Below are positions 56,457-64,000 of a DNA stretch of 64,000 nt, piece after piece. The stretch covers positions 186,001 to 250,000 of the forward strand of contig NZ_CP104273.1 of the NCBI RefSeq assembly GCF_025244865.1, given 5' to 3'. This DNA is from Arthrobacter sp. zg-Y1110. Lineage in GTDB: Bacteria > Actinomycetota > Actinomycetes > Actinomycetales > Micrococcaceae. Under the pieces are notes generated by a model that made no database searches, was not told the DNA's origin, and was given only the letters and a program-made list of their open reading frames with translations. Made by a program: the position numbers and the translations under genes. How positions within the stretch are numbered: position 1 is the first letter of the stretch; each line of letters starts with the position of its first letter.

Positions 56457-56846
56457 TCAGGCGGCGTCGGTGAGTGCTGCGCGCACTTCCTCTTCGGCGG
56501 CCTCCATGAACCGCATCCAGTGCTCCTCGTACCGGCGTGACCGGTCGAAGGTGTCGTCCAGGTGCGTCTCGATGCCGGCTGTGTCCAGGACTGCCTTTAC
56601 TGCGGCGGCTGCACCTTCGATGTCTGCCTGCGTGAGCTCGCCCTCACGCGCATCGGCGAGGTTGAGCAGGGCGGTGTCCTGCCAGCCGGTCAGCTTCTGT
56701 ACGGGGTACGGAATGACGCCGTTCAGCAGGGCCTTGCTCAGCAGGGCGCAGATTTCCATGGAGTCGGCGGAGGTGCCGTCGGGGCCGTCGAGGGTGACCA
56801 GGATGTTGCCCTGGACAGTGGAGAGGCGTGCGGTGGTCTCAGTCAT
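56457..56846 (-). CDS. hypothetical protein
   Basis: The 129-residue protein starts with strands (TARLSTVQGNILVTLDGPDG), has a helix MEICALLSKALLNGVI and ends in acidic helices (RRYEEHWMRFMEAAEEEVRA). Unknown. GAAGGATCACC precedes the ATG, and a class III motif lies about 57 bp upstream. Confidence 0.6.
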   Translation of the reverse strand: MTETTARLSTVQGNILVTLDGPDGTSADSMEICALLSKALLNGVIPYPVQKLTGWQDTALLNLADAREGELTQADIEGAAAAVKAVLDTAGIETHLDDTFDRSRRYEEHWMRFMEAAEEEVRAALTDAA

Positions 56847-56902
56847 GGTGATCCTTCGGTCGGTGCCTGCGGGACCAGATCAGATCCCCTTCACCTCTCT
56901 TC

Positions 56903-56917
56903 CATGCGTAGATACCC
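56903..56917 (-). promoter_or_regulatory. class III motif (GGGTATCTACGCATG)
   Basis: Between the genes starting at 56846 and ending at 56922; the site is followed by GAAGAGAGG. Confidence 0.55.
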
Positions 56918-56921
56918 CCGG

Positions 56922-57359
56922 TTACCCGTTCAGGGACTCTGCGGCAGCGGCTGTGCACCGTTCGCAGCTGCCGCAGACCCCTCCGGCGCATGCGGCCAGG
57001 ACAGCGGCAGGCTGCGCCTTCACGGTGCGGACCCCTTCGCCCTCACGCCATTCGCGGGGAATCCGGGGATTGGCCAGCATCTCGGGACTGTGCGCCCAAA
57101 CCTCCTCATAGGCCTGCATCCACGCTGTTTCCGTCTCCCGGGCCGGCATCGCTTCGGTGCACCCGTGTCCTTCACGCCAGTGCCTGTCGGCGGTGGACTT
57201 GGATACACACAGCGCAGCCGCCGCCTCGCGGACGGACATCCCGGCCTGGCGTGCTTCCTGGACCGCAGAATGCAGCAGCCTGGCTTCGAAAGCTACGGCC
57301 ACACTGGAGCGTTCCCTGGCCTTGCGGTAGGCCTCGGCTGTGCTCGCGAATTCATTCAT
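56922..57359 (-). CDS. HTH DNA-binding protein with C-terminal cysteines
   Basis: The 145-residue protein has a helix-turn-helix at residues 35-58 (QAGMSVREAAAALCVSKSTA followed by DRHWREG), like RNA-polymerase sigma region 4 or Trp-repressor-type HTHs. The C-terminus holds GGVCGSCERC, a possible metal or Fe-S site, with another Cys before. It is a candidate transcription factor for one of the promoter classes in this window. GGGGTATCTGTC stands directly before its ATG, so its own transcript may be leaderless. Confidence 0.65.
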   Translation of the reverse strand: MNEFASTAEAYRKARERSSVAVAFEARLLHSAVQEARQAGMSVREAAAALCVSKSTADRHWREGHGCTEAMPARETETAWMQAYEEVWAHSPEMLANPRIPREWREGEGVRTVKAQPAAVLAACAGGVCGSCERCTAAAAESLNG

Positions 57360-57459
57360 GACAGATACCCCTCATCCTGTCCCGGCGCCGGGACACATGT
57401 GACTGTTCCACCATGGCGCACCCCGTGTCAACGCAGATGCACCTTTACGGGAGACAAAA

Positions 57460-57492
57460 AAGGACCCCGGCCAGTTACGGTCCGGGGTCCTT
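57460..57492 (-). terminator. terminator of nrdI-nrdE
   Basis: AAGGACCCCGG...CCGGGGTCCTT followed by TTTTT in minus sense. Confidence 0.9.
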
Positions 57493-57509
57493 AATTCAGC
57501 AGTGTCTGC

Positions 57510-59684
57510 CTACAGCATGCAGGACACGCAGTTTTCCACTTCGGTGCCTTCGAGGGCGACCTGGCGGAGGCGGATGTAGTAAAGGGTCTTGATGCCCTTG
57601 CGCCACGCGTAGATCTGCGCCTTGTTGATGTCGCGGGTGGTGGCGGTGTCCTTGAAGAACAGTGTCAGGGACAGGCCCTGGTCTACGTGCTGGGTGGCAG
57701 CGGCGTAGGTGTCGATGATCTTCTCGTAGCCGATTTCGTAGGCATCCTGGTAGTACTCCAGGTTGTCGTTGGTCAGGTACGGGGCCGGGAAGTAGACCCG
57801 TCCCAGCTTGCCTTCCTTGCGGATCTCGATCTTGGCTGCGATCGGGTGGATCGAGGCCGTGGAGTTGTTGATGTACGAGATCGAGCCGGTCGGCGGGACA
57901 GCCTGCAGGTTCTGGTTGTAGATGCCGTGCTCCATGACGGAGGCCTTCAGCTCTTCCCAGTCGGCCTGGGTCGGGATGTGGATGCCGGAGCCTTCGAACA
58001 GTTCGCTGACGCGCTCCGTTGCCGGGACCCATTCCTGCCCGGTGTACTTGTCGAAGAACGCCCCGGAGGCGTACTGGGACCGTTCGAAGCCGTCGAAGAC
58101 GTCGCCGCGCTCGATGGCCAGCCGGTTGGAGGCCCGGAGCGCGTGGAAGAGCACCGTGTAGAAGTAGATGTTGGTGAAGTCGATGCCCTCTTCGGAGCCG
58201 TAGAAGATCCGTTCGCGGGCCAGGTAGCCGTGCAGGTTCATCTGGCCCAGGCCGATTGCGTGGGTACGGGCGTTGCCGGCAGCAATGGAGCGCACCGCGG
58301 TGATGTTGGACTGCTCGGAGACGGCGGTGAGGCCGCGGATGGCGGTTTCAACGGTCAGGCCGAAGTCGGGCGAGTCCATGGCGTTGGCAATGTTCAGCGA
58401 ACCCAGGTTGCAGGAGATGTCCTTGCCGATTTCGTCGTACGACAGGTCGTCGTTGTACGTCGTCGGTGAGGAAACCTGCAGGATCTCCGAGCACAGGTTG
58501 CTCATGATGATCTTGCCCTCGATGGGGTTGGCCTTGTTCACCGTGTCTTCGAACATGATGTACGGGTAACCGGACTCGAACTGGATTTCTGCCAGGGTCT
58601 GGAAGAAGTCGCGGGCACGGATCTTGGTCTTCTTGATGCGCGCATCGTCGACCATCTCGTAGTACTTCTCGCTCACGTTGATGTCCGAGAAGGGGATGCC
58701 GTAGACCTTTTCGACGTCGTACGGGGAGAACAGATACATGTCCTCGTTGCGCTTGGCCAGCTCGAAGGTGATGTCCGGGACCACGACGCCGAGCGAGAGG
58801 GTCTTGATGCGGATCTTCTCATCCGCGTTTTCCCGCTTGGTGTCCAGGAACCGGTTGATGTCCGGGTGGTGGGCGTGCAGGTAGACGGCGCCTGCACCCT
58901 GGCGGGCACCGAGCTGGTTGGCGTAGGAGAAGGAATCCTCGAGGAGCTTCATGATGGGGATGATGCCCGAGGACTGGTTCTCGATCTGCTTGATCGGTGC
59001 GCCGACCTCGCGGATGTTGGTCAGTGCGAAGGCAACACCGCCGCCGCGCTTGGACAGCTGCAGGGCAGAGTTGATGGCGCGGGAAATGGACTCCATGTTG
59101 TCTTCGATGCGCAGCAGGAAGCAGGAGACGAGCTCGCCGCGCTGCTTCTTGCCCATGTTCAGGAACGTGGGAGTGGCCGGCTGGAAGCGGCCGGTGATGA
59201 TTTCGTCCAGGGTCTGGGTGGCAACGGTTTCGTCGCCGTCACCGAGGCCGAGGGAGACCATGGCGACGCGGTCTTCGAAACGTTCGAGGTAACGCTTGCC
59301 GTCGAACGTCTTCAGCGGGTAGGTCGTGTAGAACTTGAAGGCACCCAGGAAGGTCTCGAAGCGGAACTTATGTGCGTAGGCGCGCTGGTGCAGGCTCTTG
59401 ACGAACTCGGGGGTGTACTTGGCCAGCAGCTCGGGCTCGTAGTAGCCCTCCTCGACGAGGAATTCGAGCTTCTCCTCCAGGGAGTGGAAGAACCAGGTGT
59501 TGCCGTTGATCTCGTACTTGCAGTACTGCTTCGCCGCGGCGCGGTCTGCCTCGAACTGGATCTTGCCGTCCGGACCGTAGAGGTTCAGCATGGCGTTCAG
59601 CTCGTGGTAGCCCATGCCTTTCCAGGACTCCGGCTCGGCGTCAGCCTTTGCTACGGGGTTAGCGGGGATGGTGCTTGTTTCCAA
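57510..59684 (-). CDS. nrdE: ribonucleotide reductase class Ib, alpha subunit
   Basis: The 724-residue protein shows the NrdE features: N-terminal [20 protein letters not shown], substrate-side Cys in [16 protein letters not shown], active-site NLCSEILQ with the thiyl Cys, partner Cys in [14 protein letters not shown], and the C-terminal redox pair NCVSCML. It reduces ribonucleoside diphosphates with NrdF. A TTG start behind CTGGAGACATT is the best choice and overlaps nrdI by 34 bp. No inactivation is seen. Confidence 0.95.
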   Translation of the reverse strand: METSTIPANPVAKADAEPESWKGMGYHELNAMLNLYGPDGKIQFEADRAAAKQYCKYEINGNTWFFHSLEEKLEFLVEEGYYEPELLAKYTPEFVKSLHQRAYAHKFRFETFLGAFKFYTTYPLKTFDGKRYLERFEDRVAMVSLGLGDGDETVATQTLDEIITGRFQPATPTFLNMGKKQRGELVSCFLLRIEDNMESISRAINSALQLSKRGGGVAFALTNIREVGAPIKQIENQSSGIIPIMKLLEDSFSYANQLGARQGAGAVYLHAHHPDINRFLDTKRENADEKIRIKTLSLGVVVPDITFELAKRNEDMYLFSPYDVEKVYGIPFSDINVSEKYYEMVDDARIKKTKIRARDFFQTLAEIQFESGYPYIMFEDTVNKANPIEGKIIMSNLCSEILQVSSPTTYNDDLSYDEIGKDISCNLGSLNIANAMDSPDFGLTVETAIRGLTAVSEQSNITAVRSIAAGNARTHAIGLGQMNLHGYLARERIFYGSEEGIDFTNIYFYTVLFHALRASNRLAIERGDVFDGFERSQYASGAFFDKYTGQEWVPATERVSELFEGSGIHIPTQADWEELKASVMEHGIYNQNLQAVPPTGSISYINNSTASIHPIAAKIEIRKEGKLGRVYFPAPYLTNDNLEYYQDAYEIGYEKIIDTYAAATQHVDQGLSLTLFFKDTATTRDINKAQIYAWRKGIKTLYYIRLRQVALEGTEVENCVSCML

Positions 59685-60097
59685 AATGTCTCCAGTCCAG
59701 TGCGGACAGCCTCGACGTCGTCGGGGGTGCCCATGATTTCAAAGCGGTAAAGAACCTGTGTGCGGCTGGGCGCCGCTGCGCCATCGGCGGCCAGCTTGGC
59801 TGCGATGACATCTCCTGCCAGGCAGTAGGAGTCGTGGAAGTTGGTGTTGCCGGCGGCGATGATTCCCCGGATGAGCCGCCTGTTGGACTCAACGTTGAGG
59901 AATTTGATGACCTGCTTCGGCACGGCTCCCTTGTCTTCGCCGCCGCCGTAGGTGGGTACGACGAGGACATAGGGTTCAGTGGCGATAACGGTGTCATCCC
60001 GGGTTTTGACCGGCAGCCTGACGGCGGGGATTCCGAGCTTGGTGACGAACCGGTGGGTGTTCTCGGACGTCGAGGAAAAATAGATCAGGTTGGACAC
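59651..60097 (-). CDS. nrdI: NrdI flavodoxin-like activator
   Basis: The 148-residue protein begins [19 protein letters not shown], the FMN phosphate loop of NrdI, continues [11 protein letters not shown] and ends in the family pattern [12 protein letters not shown] and [14 protein letters not shown]. It supplies the oxidant that assembles the Mn2-Tyr cofactor in NrdF. It forms an operon with nrdE. A sequence CCGCACACAG occurs inside the gene about 70 bp before the nrdE start, which may be coincidence. Confidence 0.92.
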   Translation of the reverse strand: MSNLIYFSSTSENTHRFVTKLGIPAVRLPVKTRDDTVIATEPYVLVVPTYGGGEDKGAVPKQVIKFLNVESNRRLIRGIIAAGNTNFHDSYCLAGDVIAAKLAADGAAAPSRTQVLYRFEIMGTPDDVEAVRTGLETFWKQAPSPLTP

Positions 60098-60144
60098 GGC
60101 CGCACCTTTCCTTCGGATACTGCCGCGTTTAGGGGCTTATTGTT

Positions 60145-60170
60145 CTCTATGCGTTCTCCGCTCCGACGGC
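60145..60170 (-). promoter_or_regulatory. class II promoter of nrdI-nrdE
   Basis: GCCGTC-N13-CATAGAG in minus sense, overlapping the last codons of the upstream gene, about 48 bp from the nrdI start. Confidence 0.65.
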
Positions 60171-60581
60171 AGTTTTCAACGTTGCTGCAGCCTCCAGACG
60201 GCGGGCGATAATGCCGGTCAGGAGTGGGTTGAAAGCTATCCGCATCCCGGCTCCTGCCTGCCCGCCCGTCGGGGTGATGGTGAGGCCGGCGGTGCCGGGC
60301 CCCTGCAGGTGGCGCAGGACGGCAGCAATCTCGGAGAGGAAGCGGTTGCCTTCCTGGGCCGAATCGAAGTCCAGGGTGGCTGCGTACAGGCTGTTATCCC
60401 GCTGGCCGCTGTAGTCGTAGGCCGCAGGGTTGCCGTAGAGCTGCCGGACTCCCTCGTATCCGAGGACGGTGAGGGCAAGGCGGAGCCTGTCCATCTGGAG
60501 TTCACTGATTTCCGTCTCTGTCTGCCGGCGGATGCGGCGCAGGGTCCGCATAGACCGGCGGAAGAGGGGAAAGCGGAGCAT
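60147..60581 (-). CDS. hypothetical protein
   Basis: The 144-residue protein has an Arg-rich start (FRRSMRTLRRIRRQ) suited to nucleic-acid or membrane contact, then strands around SLYAATLDFDSAQEGNRF and GLTITPTGGQAGAGMRIAFN. Not recognised. GAAGGGCACC precedes the ATG. Confidence 0.6.
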   Translation of the reverse strand: MLRFPLFRRSMRTLRRIRRQTETEISELQMDRLRLALTVLGYEGVRQLYGNPAAYDYSGQRDNSLYAATLDFDSAQEGNRFLSEIAAVLRHLQGPGTAGLTITPTGGQAGAGMRIAFNPLLTGIIARRLEAAATLKTAVGAENA

Positions 60582-60642
60582 GGTGCCCTTCAGATAGCGG
60601 TGGACCGGATGCCTCCCTGGTGTCTGGAAGCTCCGGCCACCA

Positions 60643-60671
60643 CTATGTGTGCGGCAGGCTCAGGAACTCTC
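60643..60671 (-). promoter_or_regulatory. class I motif with exact GAGA box
   Basis: About 62 bp upstream of the start at 60581, with GAGA at 13 bp. Confidence 0.65.
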
Positions 60672-60672
60672 T

Positions 60673-61236
60673 TCAGGCGATGCCCAGGCCCCGGTAGAGG
60701 CCGCGGATGGTGGTCGCGCCTTCCCGGTGCGCGAGAGCGAGCACCACCTGTGCGCAGGCCAGTGCGTCTGCTCCGGAGTCATGCTTTTTGAACTCGGGCA
60801 GGCCGAGGGCTTCAGCCACCAGATGCAGGCGTGTTTTGGGCAGGCGCAGCGCCGTGCGGGCAAGGGTCTCGCTGCACCGGAGCTCGTTCTTGGGCATGGG
60901 CAGCTTCAGTGCCTGGCAGGCCCGGGCGAGCACTGCGCGTTCGTAGCCCATGTTGTGGGCTAGAACGGGGTCTCCGCCGATGATCTTGAACAGGCGTTCC
61001 ATGGAATCTTCCAGCGAGTCTCCGGCTGCGGCCATCGCGGGGGTGATGCCGTGGATTTTCACGGCATAGGGGTCGAAGGATCCAAGCCCGGTCTCCGGGT
61101 AGATGAACCACGTTCCGGTTCCCGTGACGACGCCGTCGCGCACAGAGGCGTAACCGGCGGAGATGACCGAGAGGCGGTCGGAGTTGGCTGCCTCGAAGTC
61201 GATGGCGGTGAAGTTCAGTCCGGGGATCGTTTCCAT
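60673..61236 (-). CDS. DnaQ-like DEDDh 3'-5' exonuclease
   Basis: The 187-residue protein has Exo I AIDFEAANSDR (Asp and Glu), Exo II near VLAHNMGYERAVL, and Exo III HDSGADALACAQ (His and Asp). At the Exo II acidic position a Glu follows NMGY where Asp is usual, which may alter metal binding. It would degrade single-stranded DNA or RNA from the 3' end, for proofreading or recycling. The start at 61236 is fixed by the adjacent motif. Confidence 0.85.
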   Translation of the reverse strand: METIPGLNFTAIDFEAANSDRLSVISAGYASVRDGVVTGTGTWFIYPETGLGSFDPYAVKIHGITPAMAAAGDSLEDSMERLFKIIGGDPVLAHNMGYERAVLARACQALKLPMPKNELRCSETLARTALRLPKTRLHLVAEALGLPEFKKHDSGADALACAQVVLALAHREGATTIRGLYRGLGIA

Positions 61237-61241
61237 ACCCC

Positions 61242-61270
61242 TTATGTGTGCGGAGGCAGGGCCGGCTCTC
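61242..61270 (-). promoter_or_regulatory. class I motif with exact GAGA box
   Basis: CCGCACACATAAGGGGT abuts the ATG at 61236, with GAGA 13 bp upstream. Confidence 0.7.
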
Positions 61271-61310
61271 CCCATCGGCAGAAACCTGCTGATGACGTTC
61301 CCGGGGCGTT

Positions 61311-61322
61311 CCGCACACATAG
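61311..61322 (+). promoter_or_regulatory. class I motif, plus strand
   Basis: CCGCACACATAG about 36 bp upstream of the ATG at 61359, divergent from the site at 61242. Confidence 0.65.
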
Positions 61323-61358
61323 GGGTCAGGTAACACTCCTCAACGAAGGCAGGAAACC

Positions 61359-61943
61359 ATGCCCCTCCCCGTCATCACCCACACCCGTCCGGTTGTACCG
61401 GATGAACCCATGAGCACCGCGGCAGCGGCACGCCTGACCGGGATGTCCCGGCACTCCATCGAGAAGATCGTCGGCGGCGGATACATCGACCTCATCCGCT
61501 CGGACGTCACCCGCCTGGGCCAGGAGCCTTACATCGGTTCCGGCGGCACCCTTCCCGTCATCCAGACCGACGTCGCAGAGGAAGACGGAACGTGGCGTCC
61601 TTATACCGGCGACGCCCTGTGGCTCTCGGATGAGGACTGGCTGCTGGCCCAGTCCGGAGACTGGAGCGGAATCAGTTCCAAGGATGTCGTGGAGGCCGGC
61701 TACATGGCGGTGGGACTGGGAGGGATGGTCACCGGTCTGGTCCGCGTGAACGGGCGCGCTGCAGGAGCACCTGCCGGGAAGATCCGGTGGAACCTCAGCC
61801 TCGTCGGCCGCCTGGTCGGAACCCTGCGGGACGGTCAGCTGAGCTTCGGCAAAGACGTCACCCCCACAGAGGCCCAGGTCGTGAGGCTGACAGTGGGAAT
61901 GCGGTACGCCGTCCGCCGCGGCGGGGCCTTCACCTGGATCTAG
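61359..61943 (+). CDS. HTH-containing hypothetical protein
   Basis: The 194-residue protein has a MerR/excisionase-like helix-turn-helix at residues 18-45 (MSTAAAARLTGMSRHSIEKI followed by VGGGYIDLI). A strand-rich body follows (GSGGTLPVIQTDV, RPYTGDALWLSDEDWLLAQ), with a C-terminal AVRRGGAFTWI. It could be an excisionase-type DNA-binding protein for the recombinase, or a local regulator. AAGGCAGGAAACC precedes the ATG. Confidence 0.65.
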   Translation: MPLPVITHTRPVVPDEPMSTAAAARLTGMSRHSIEKIVGGGYIDLIRSDVTRLGQEPYIGSGGTLPVIQTDVAEEDGTWRPYTGDALWLSDEDWLLAQSGDWSGISSKDVVEAGYMAVGLGGMVTGLVRVNGRAAGAPAGKIRWNLSLVGRLVGTLRDGQLSFGKDVTPTEAQVVRLTVGMRYAVRRGGAFTWI

Positions 61944-61956
61944 GACCCCCCCCTCG

Positions 61957-62000
61957 GAGCCCCTGTTTTCCCCGGTTTTATGCGGCGGGAACAGGGGCTC
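61957..62000 (+). terminator. terminator
   Basis: GAGCCCCTGTT...AACAGGGGCTC shortly after the stop at 61943. Confidence 0.75.
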
Positions 62001-62012
62001 TCTCCCTGCCTG

Positions 62013-62044
62013 GAATTGTTACGCGGCAGGTCCGAATTGTTACG
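62013..62044. repeat. two direct repeats GAATTGTTACG
   Basis: Two copies are 21 bp apart, two helical turns, in a gap between convergent genes. Binding sites for a dimeric or tandem protein are possible. Confidence 0.6.
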
Positions 62045-62078
62045 ACGAAGACCGTCCGGAGGGCCTGCTTCCCAGCAT

Positions 62079-62630
62079 TTATGCGGCCAGGGAAGTGTCT
62101 GCCACCCAGCTCAGCCGGTAGGCAGCAGCCCATGCCTCAAGCGGAGCGACCAGCGCCGGGTACCCCGGACCGCCAAGGCGACCGATGCGTTCCAGCCGCG
62201 GCCACACCCGGTATCCATGCGGGCCGGCATCGTCCCGGACCCACGCCAGCGCCTTTGAAACGATGGCAAAGTCGGCCACCGGATCGACACCGCCAGGCCA
62301 GGCGTCAACAGCCGTACATGCCAGCCACCGCACCTGATGCGCCCTCGTACCAAGGATCGGGACCATGCCCAGCGCGAAGGGCATCTCGCCGTTTGCTGCC
62401 TGCTTTACGGAGTCCTCGGCCGAGGAGCGGATCGCCTGCCCCATGTCCTTCTTTGCACGGACCTGGATGGCCACATCGGAGAAGACGGAGAGGTCTCCGA
62501 CGTCATCCTTGCGGCCGGCTCCGAGCATGCGCATCGGGTTGTTCACCGTGTATTCCGGCAACAGCTCCACGAGGGCCGTCACAGCCTCCCGCTCGAAGCG
62601 GTCTCCCTTGTCCTTTGCAGAATTTCCCAT
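62079..62630 (-). CDS. Holliday-junction-resolvase-like nuclease
   Basis: The 183-residue protein starts MGNSAKDKGDRFEREAVTAL and carries GAGRKDDVGDLSVFSDVAIQ and VRAKKDMGQAIRSSAEDSVK. This gives the E...GD...Q-x-K core of the PD-(D/E)xK fold used by phage-type resolvases and VRR-like nucleases. The rest (FALGMVPILGTRAHQVRWLA) is also typical of the group. It would cut branched DNA in replication or recombination. The ATG follows the class II promoter by a 7-bp gap, so the mRNA is short-leadered. Confidence 0.75.
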   Translation of the reverse strand: MGNSAKDKGDRFEREAVTALVELLPEYTVNNPMRMLGAGRKDDVGDLSVFSDVAIQVRAKKDMGQAIRSSAEDSVKQAANGEMPFALGMVPILGTRAHQVRWLACTAVDAWPGGVDPVADFAIVSKALAWVRDDAGPHGYRVWPRLERIGRLGGPGYPALVAPLEAWAAAYRLSWVADTSLAA

Positions 62631-62636
62631 ACTGCT

Positions 62637-62662
62637 CTCTATGCCGCTCGAAGGCCGACGGC
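62637..62662 (-). promoter_or_regulatory. class II promoter of resolvase gene
   Basis: GCCGTC-N13-CATAGAG in minus sense, directly before the start at 62630. Confidence 0.65.
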
Positions 62663-62673
62663 ACTTGTGGTTA

Positions 62674-62685
62674 TGTCTACGCATG
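62674..62685 (+). promoter_or_regulatory. class III motif, plus strand
   Basis: TGTCTACGCATG, divergent from the class II site and about 48 bp upstream of the ATG at 62734. Confidence 0.5.
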
Positions 62686-62733
62686 TTGGTTGGCAGAGGC
62701 CATCACGACTACACATCAGGGGTAAATCCACCA

Positions 62734-63630
62734 ATGGACATCAAACGCCGGCAGCTGCTCACCGAACCCGGTGAAGGACTGCTTCTCGCAAAGTCAGCCC
62801 TCGACACGGTTGAGCGCTTCTCCGACTGGCAGACCGCCACGGGCCTGCACCCCACCCGCTTCGTCTTCGGCGAACTCTGCTCCGTTCCGCTTCCCATCTA
62901 CACAGCCGTAGCTCCGGGCAAGCGCCAGTTCGCAGAAGTAAACCCCGAGGTCATGTGGCACCCGCTTTTCTGGCTGCCGCCGACGATCGCCGGCCGCTAC
63001 AACCTGCCCACCGGCCCCAACGGTGAACTGGAACCTGAGTCCAACGCCGTCTGGTCCCTGCGCGTCGCCCTGGAGCTGACGGCATCGGGCCTCTACAGCC
63101 AGGAAGAGGGATGGGTCGACATCCTGGACACCGTGAATATCGACGTCGACAACGAAGCCGACCTGGCCCGGATCAGCGAATGGCAGGCCGGCGGCATCGA
63201 CGACCTGCTCGATTCCATCGACCTTGGCCCGTACCTGCTCCTGGACGAGAACCCGAACTGGGCCCTGCAGTCGGCAATGGCCCTCGAAGAGCCGGCGACC
63301 CAGGCGCAGTGGGCCATCCTGGCCGACTCCCTCATGGAAATGATCTGGGACGCCCGCGGCGACGACACCAGCATCCTCCCCGAGTACCGTGCAGCCGTGC
63401 AGCTCGTTGCCGAACTGGCAGAGGTGCAGCTGGTGGACATCCCCACCGAGGGCAACACCGCCGAAGAATTCTGGGCAACCATCAACGCCGAAATCCGCAA
63501 CGAAGAGTACGTCACCAAGCAGGCCCTCACCGACGGCCCCGTGGTCATGGCTGAGGAATGGCTGCGCATGACCCGGGATACGTTCTGGGAATCCGTTACC
63601 GACCTGCAGACCCTCCCGGTCGCCGGATGA
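62734..63630 (+). CDS. hypothetical protein
   Basis: The 298-residue acidic protein begins MDIKRRQLLTEPGEGLLLAK and has FVFGELCSVPLPIYTAVAPG near residue 45, HPLFWLPPTIAGRYNLP near 80 and helical, Glu/Asp-rich remainder. No domain recognised. Its TGA overlaps the next ATG by 4 bp, so the two form an operon. Confidence 0.65.
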   Translation: MDIKRRQLLTEPGEGLLLAKSALDTVERFSDWQTATGLHPTRFVFGELCSVPLPIYTAVAPGKRQFAEVNPEVMWHPLFWLPPTIAGRYNLPTGPNGELEPESNAVWSLRVALELTASGLYSQEEGWVDILDTVNIDVDNEADLARISEWQAGGIDDLLDSIDLGPYLLLDENPNWALQSAMALEEPATQAQWAILADSLMEMIWDARGDDTSILPEYRAAVQLVAELAEVQLVDIPTEGNTAEEFWATINAEIRNEEYVTKQALTDGPVVMAEEWLRMTRDTFWESVTDLQTLPVAG

Positions 63631-64000
63631 CAGCCCCCGCCGTGGGGTACATCCCCTTCGACGCGCGCCTGAATATGGACGGGACGGTGAACATCTTCGC
63701 CGACGGCAATCCCCTCCCCGGCGGACAGGGGCTGAGCACCGGTGCGGTCCTGCGCATCCTCTCGCGCTACGCGAAGGAGAACGGCACCGTCCTGATGACG
63801 ACCGTCCAGCTCAACGGCCGCGTCACCCGCGACCTGATCGACGGCTCCGGCGGCTCGGTACCCTACTACGTGCCTGCCGAAGCAGAAGCCGAGGCGGCAA
63901 CCGAAGAGGACACAGCCGTCGACAACGAAGATGTGCTGCTTGCAGCCCTGAAGACCCGCGGTGCGGTTCCCGGCGCGGCACCGGCCGGAGAGTACGTTCC
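63627..64000 (+). CDS. hypothetical protein, runs off the window
   Basis: The frame is open from the ATG at 63627 to the window edge, at least 124 residues. It begins MTAPAVGYIPFDARLNMDGT, has a compact first domain (VLRILSRYAKENGTVLMTTV then QLNGRVTRDLI) and a Glu/Ala-rich linker. Coupled translationally to the preceding gene. Identity cannot be judged from the visible part. Confidence 0.65.
   Translation, partial: MTAPAVGYIPFDARLNMDGTVNIFADGNPLPGGQGLSTGAVLRILSRYAKENGTVLMTTVQLNGRVTRDLIDGSGGSVPYYVPAEAEAEAATEEDTAVDNEDVLLAALKTRGAVPGAAPAGEYV

Noticed and set aside
59757..59766. CCGCACACAG inside nrdI as an extra promoter for nrdE
   Set aside because: It lies in well-conserved coding sequence about 70 bp before nrdE; chance cannot be excluded, so it is not listed as a feature.

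Overview
The window is 64 kb of GC-rich actinobacterial DNA, with codon use, start choice and family matches typical of Micrococcales/Arthrobacter-like hosts. It carries no rRNA, ribosomal-protein or other core chromosomal operons. It is packed with short, mostly minus-strand genes that often overlap by 4 bp, plus nucleotide-metabolism genes (class Ib ribonucleotide reductase nrdI-nrdE-nrdF, a NAMPT/PRPP-synthase NAD pair), RtcB, a DEDDh exonuclease, a resolvase-like nuclease, tRNA-like RNAs and phage-type domains of unknown function (DUF3846, DUF4326, DUF2958, DUF6283). I infer an extrachromosomal or mobile element: either the accessory arm of a large actinophage or phage-plasmid, or a megaplasmid. 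No virion structural, terminase or conjugation operon is seen, so the choice stays open.

Layout. 0-2.4 kb: FtsK-like protein with a degenerate P-loop, a C-rich-tagged protein and an odd tRNA. 2.4-16 kb: vWA protein, small genes, Fic protein behind a perfect operator, two noncoding RNA-rich stretches, Nudix-like protein, paired tyrosine recombinases, OGG-fold protein, large membrane protein, NERD nuclease. 16-28 kb: small tagged proteins and a NrtR-NAMPT-Prs NAD operon. 28-37 kb: amino-acid permease with glutathionylspermidine-synthase-like ATP-grasp, lipoproteins, DUF3592 membrane proteins. 37-45 kb: RtcB, many small genes, and an operon with SLOG, R2K-type ATP-grasp with a Cys-rich tail, and HD protein. 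45-52 kb: a 2,141-residue surface protein with nine tandem modules. 52-64 kb: lipoprotein, ribonucleotide reductase genes, exonuclease, resolvase-like nuclease, and a reading frame leaving the window.

The strongest non-textbook signal is regulatory. About thirty copies of CCGCACACA(T/G) sit just upstream of start codons on both strands. Many carry a GAGA box exactly 13 bp further upstream. A second class (GCCGTC-N13-CATAGA) precedes nrdI, nrdF, the resolvase and one small gene. A third (TCTACGCATG) precedes several other genes. These look like dedicated promoters or start-associated sequences of one replicon.

The second signal is a family of eight otherwise different proteins that share a short N-terminal tag (G-G/R-F...H-x-E...V-x-L). 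Most are expressed from one subtype of the motif (CCGCACACAG), and several share a further paralogous domain. The NAD operon, the RtcB/tRNA-like RNA combination and the R2K/SLOG operon are each plausible host-takeover or anti-defence modules, but that is inference.
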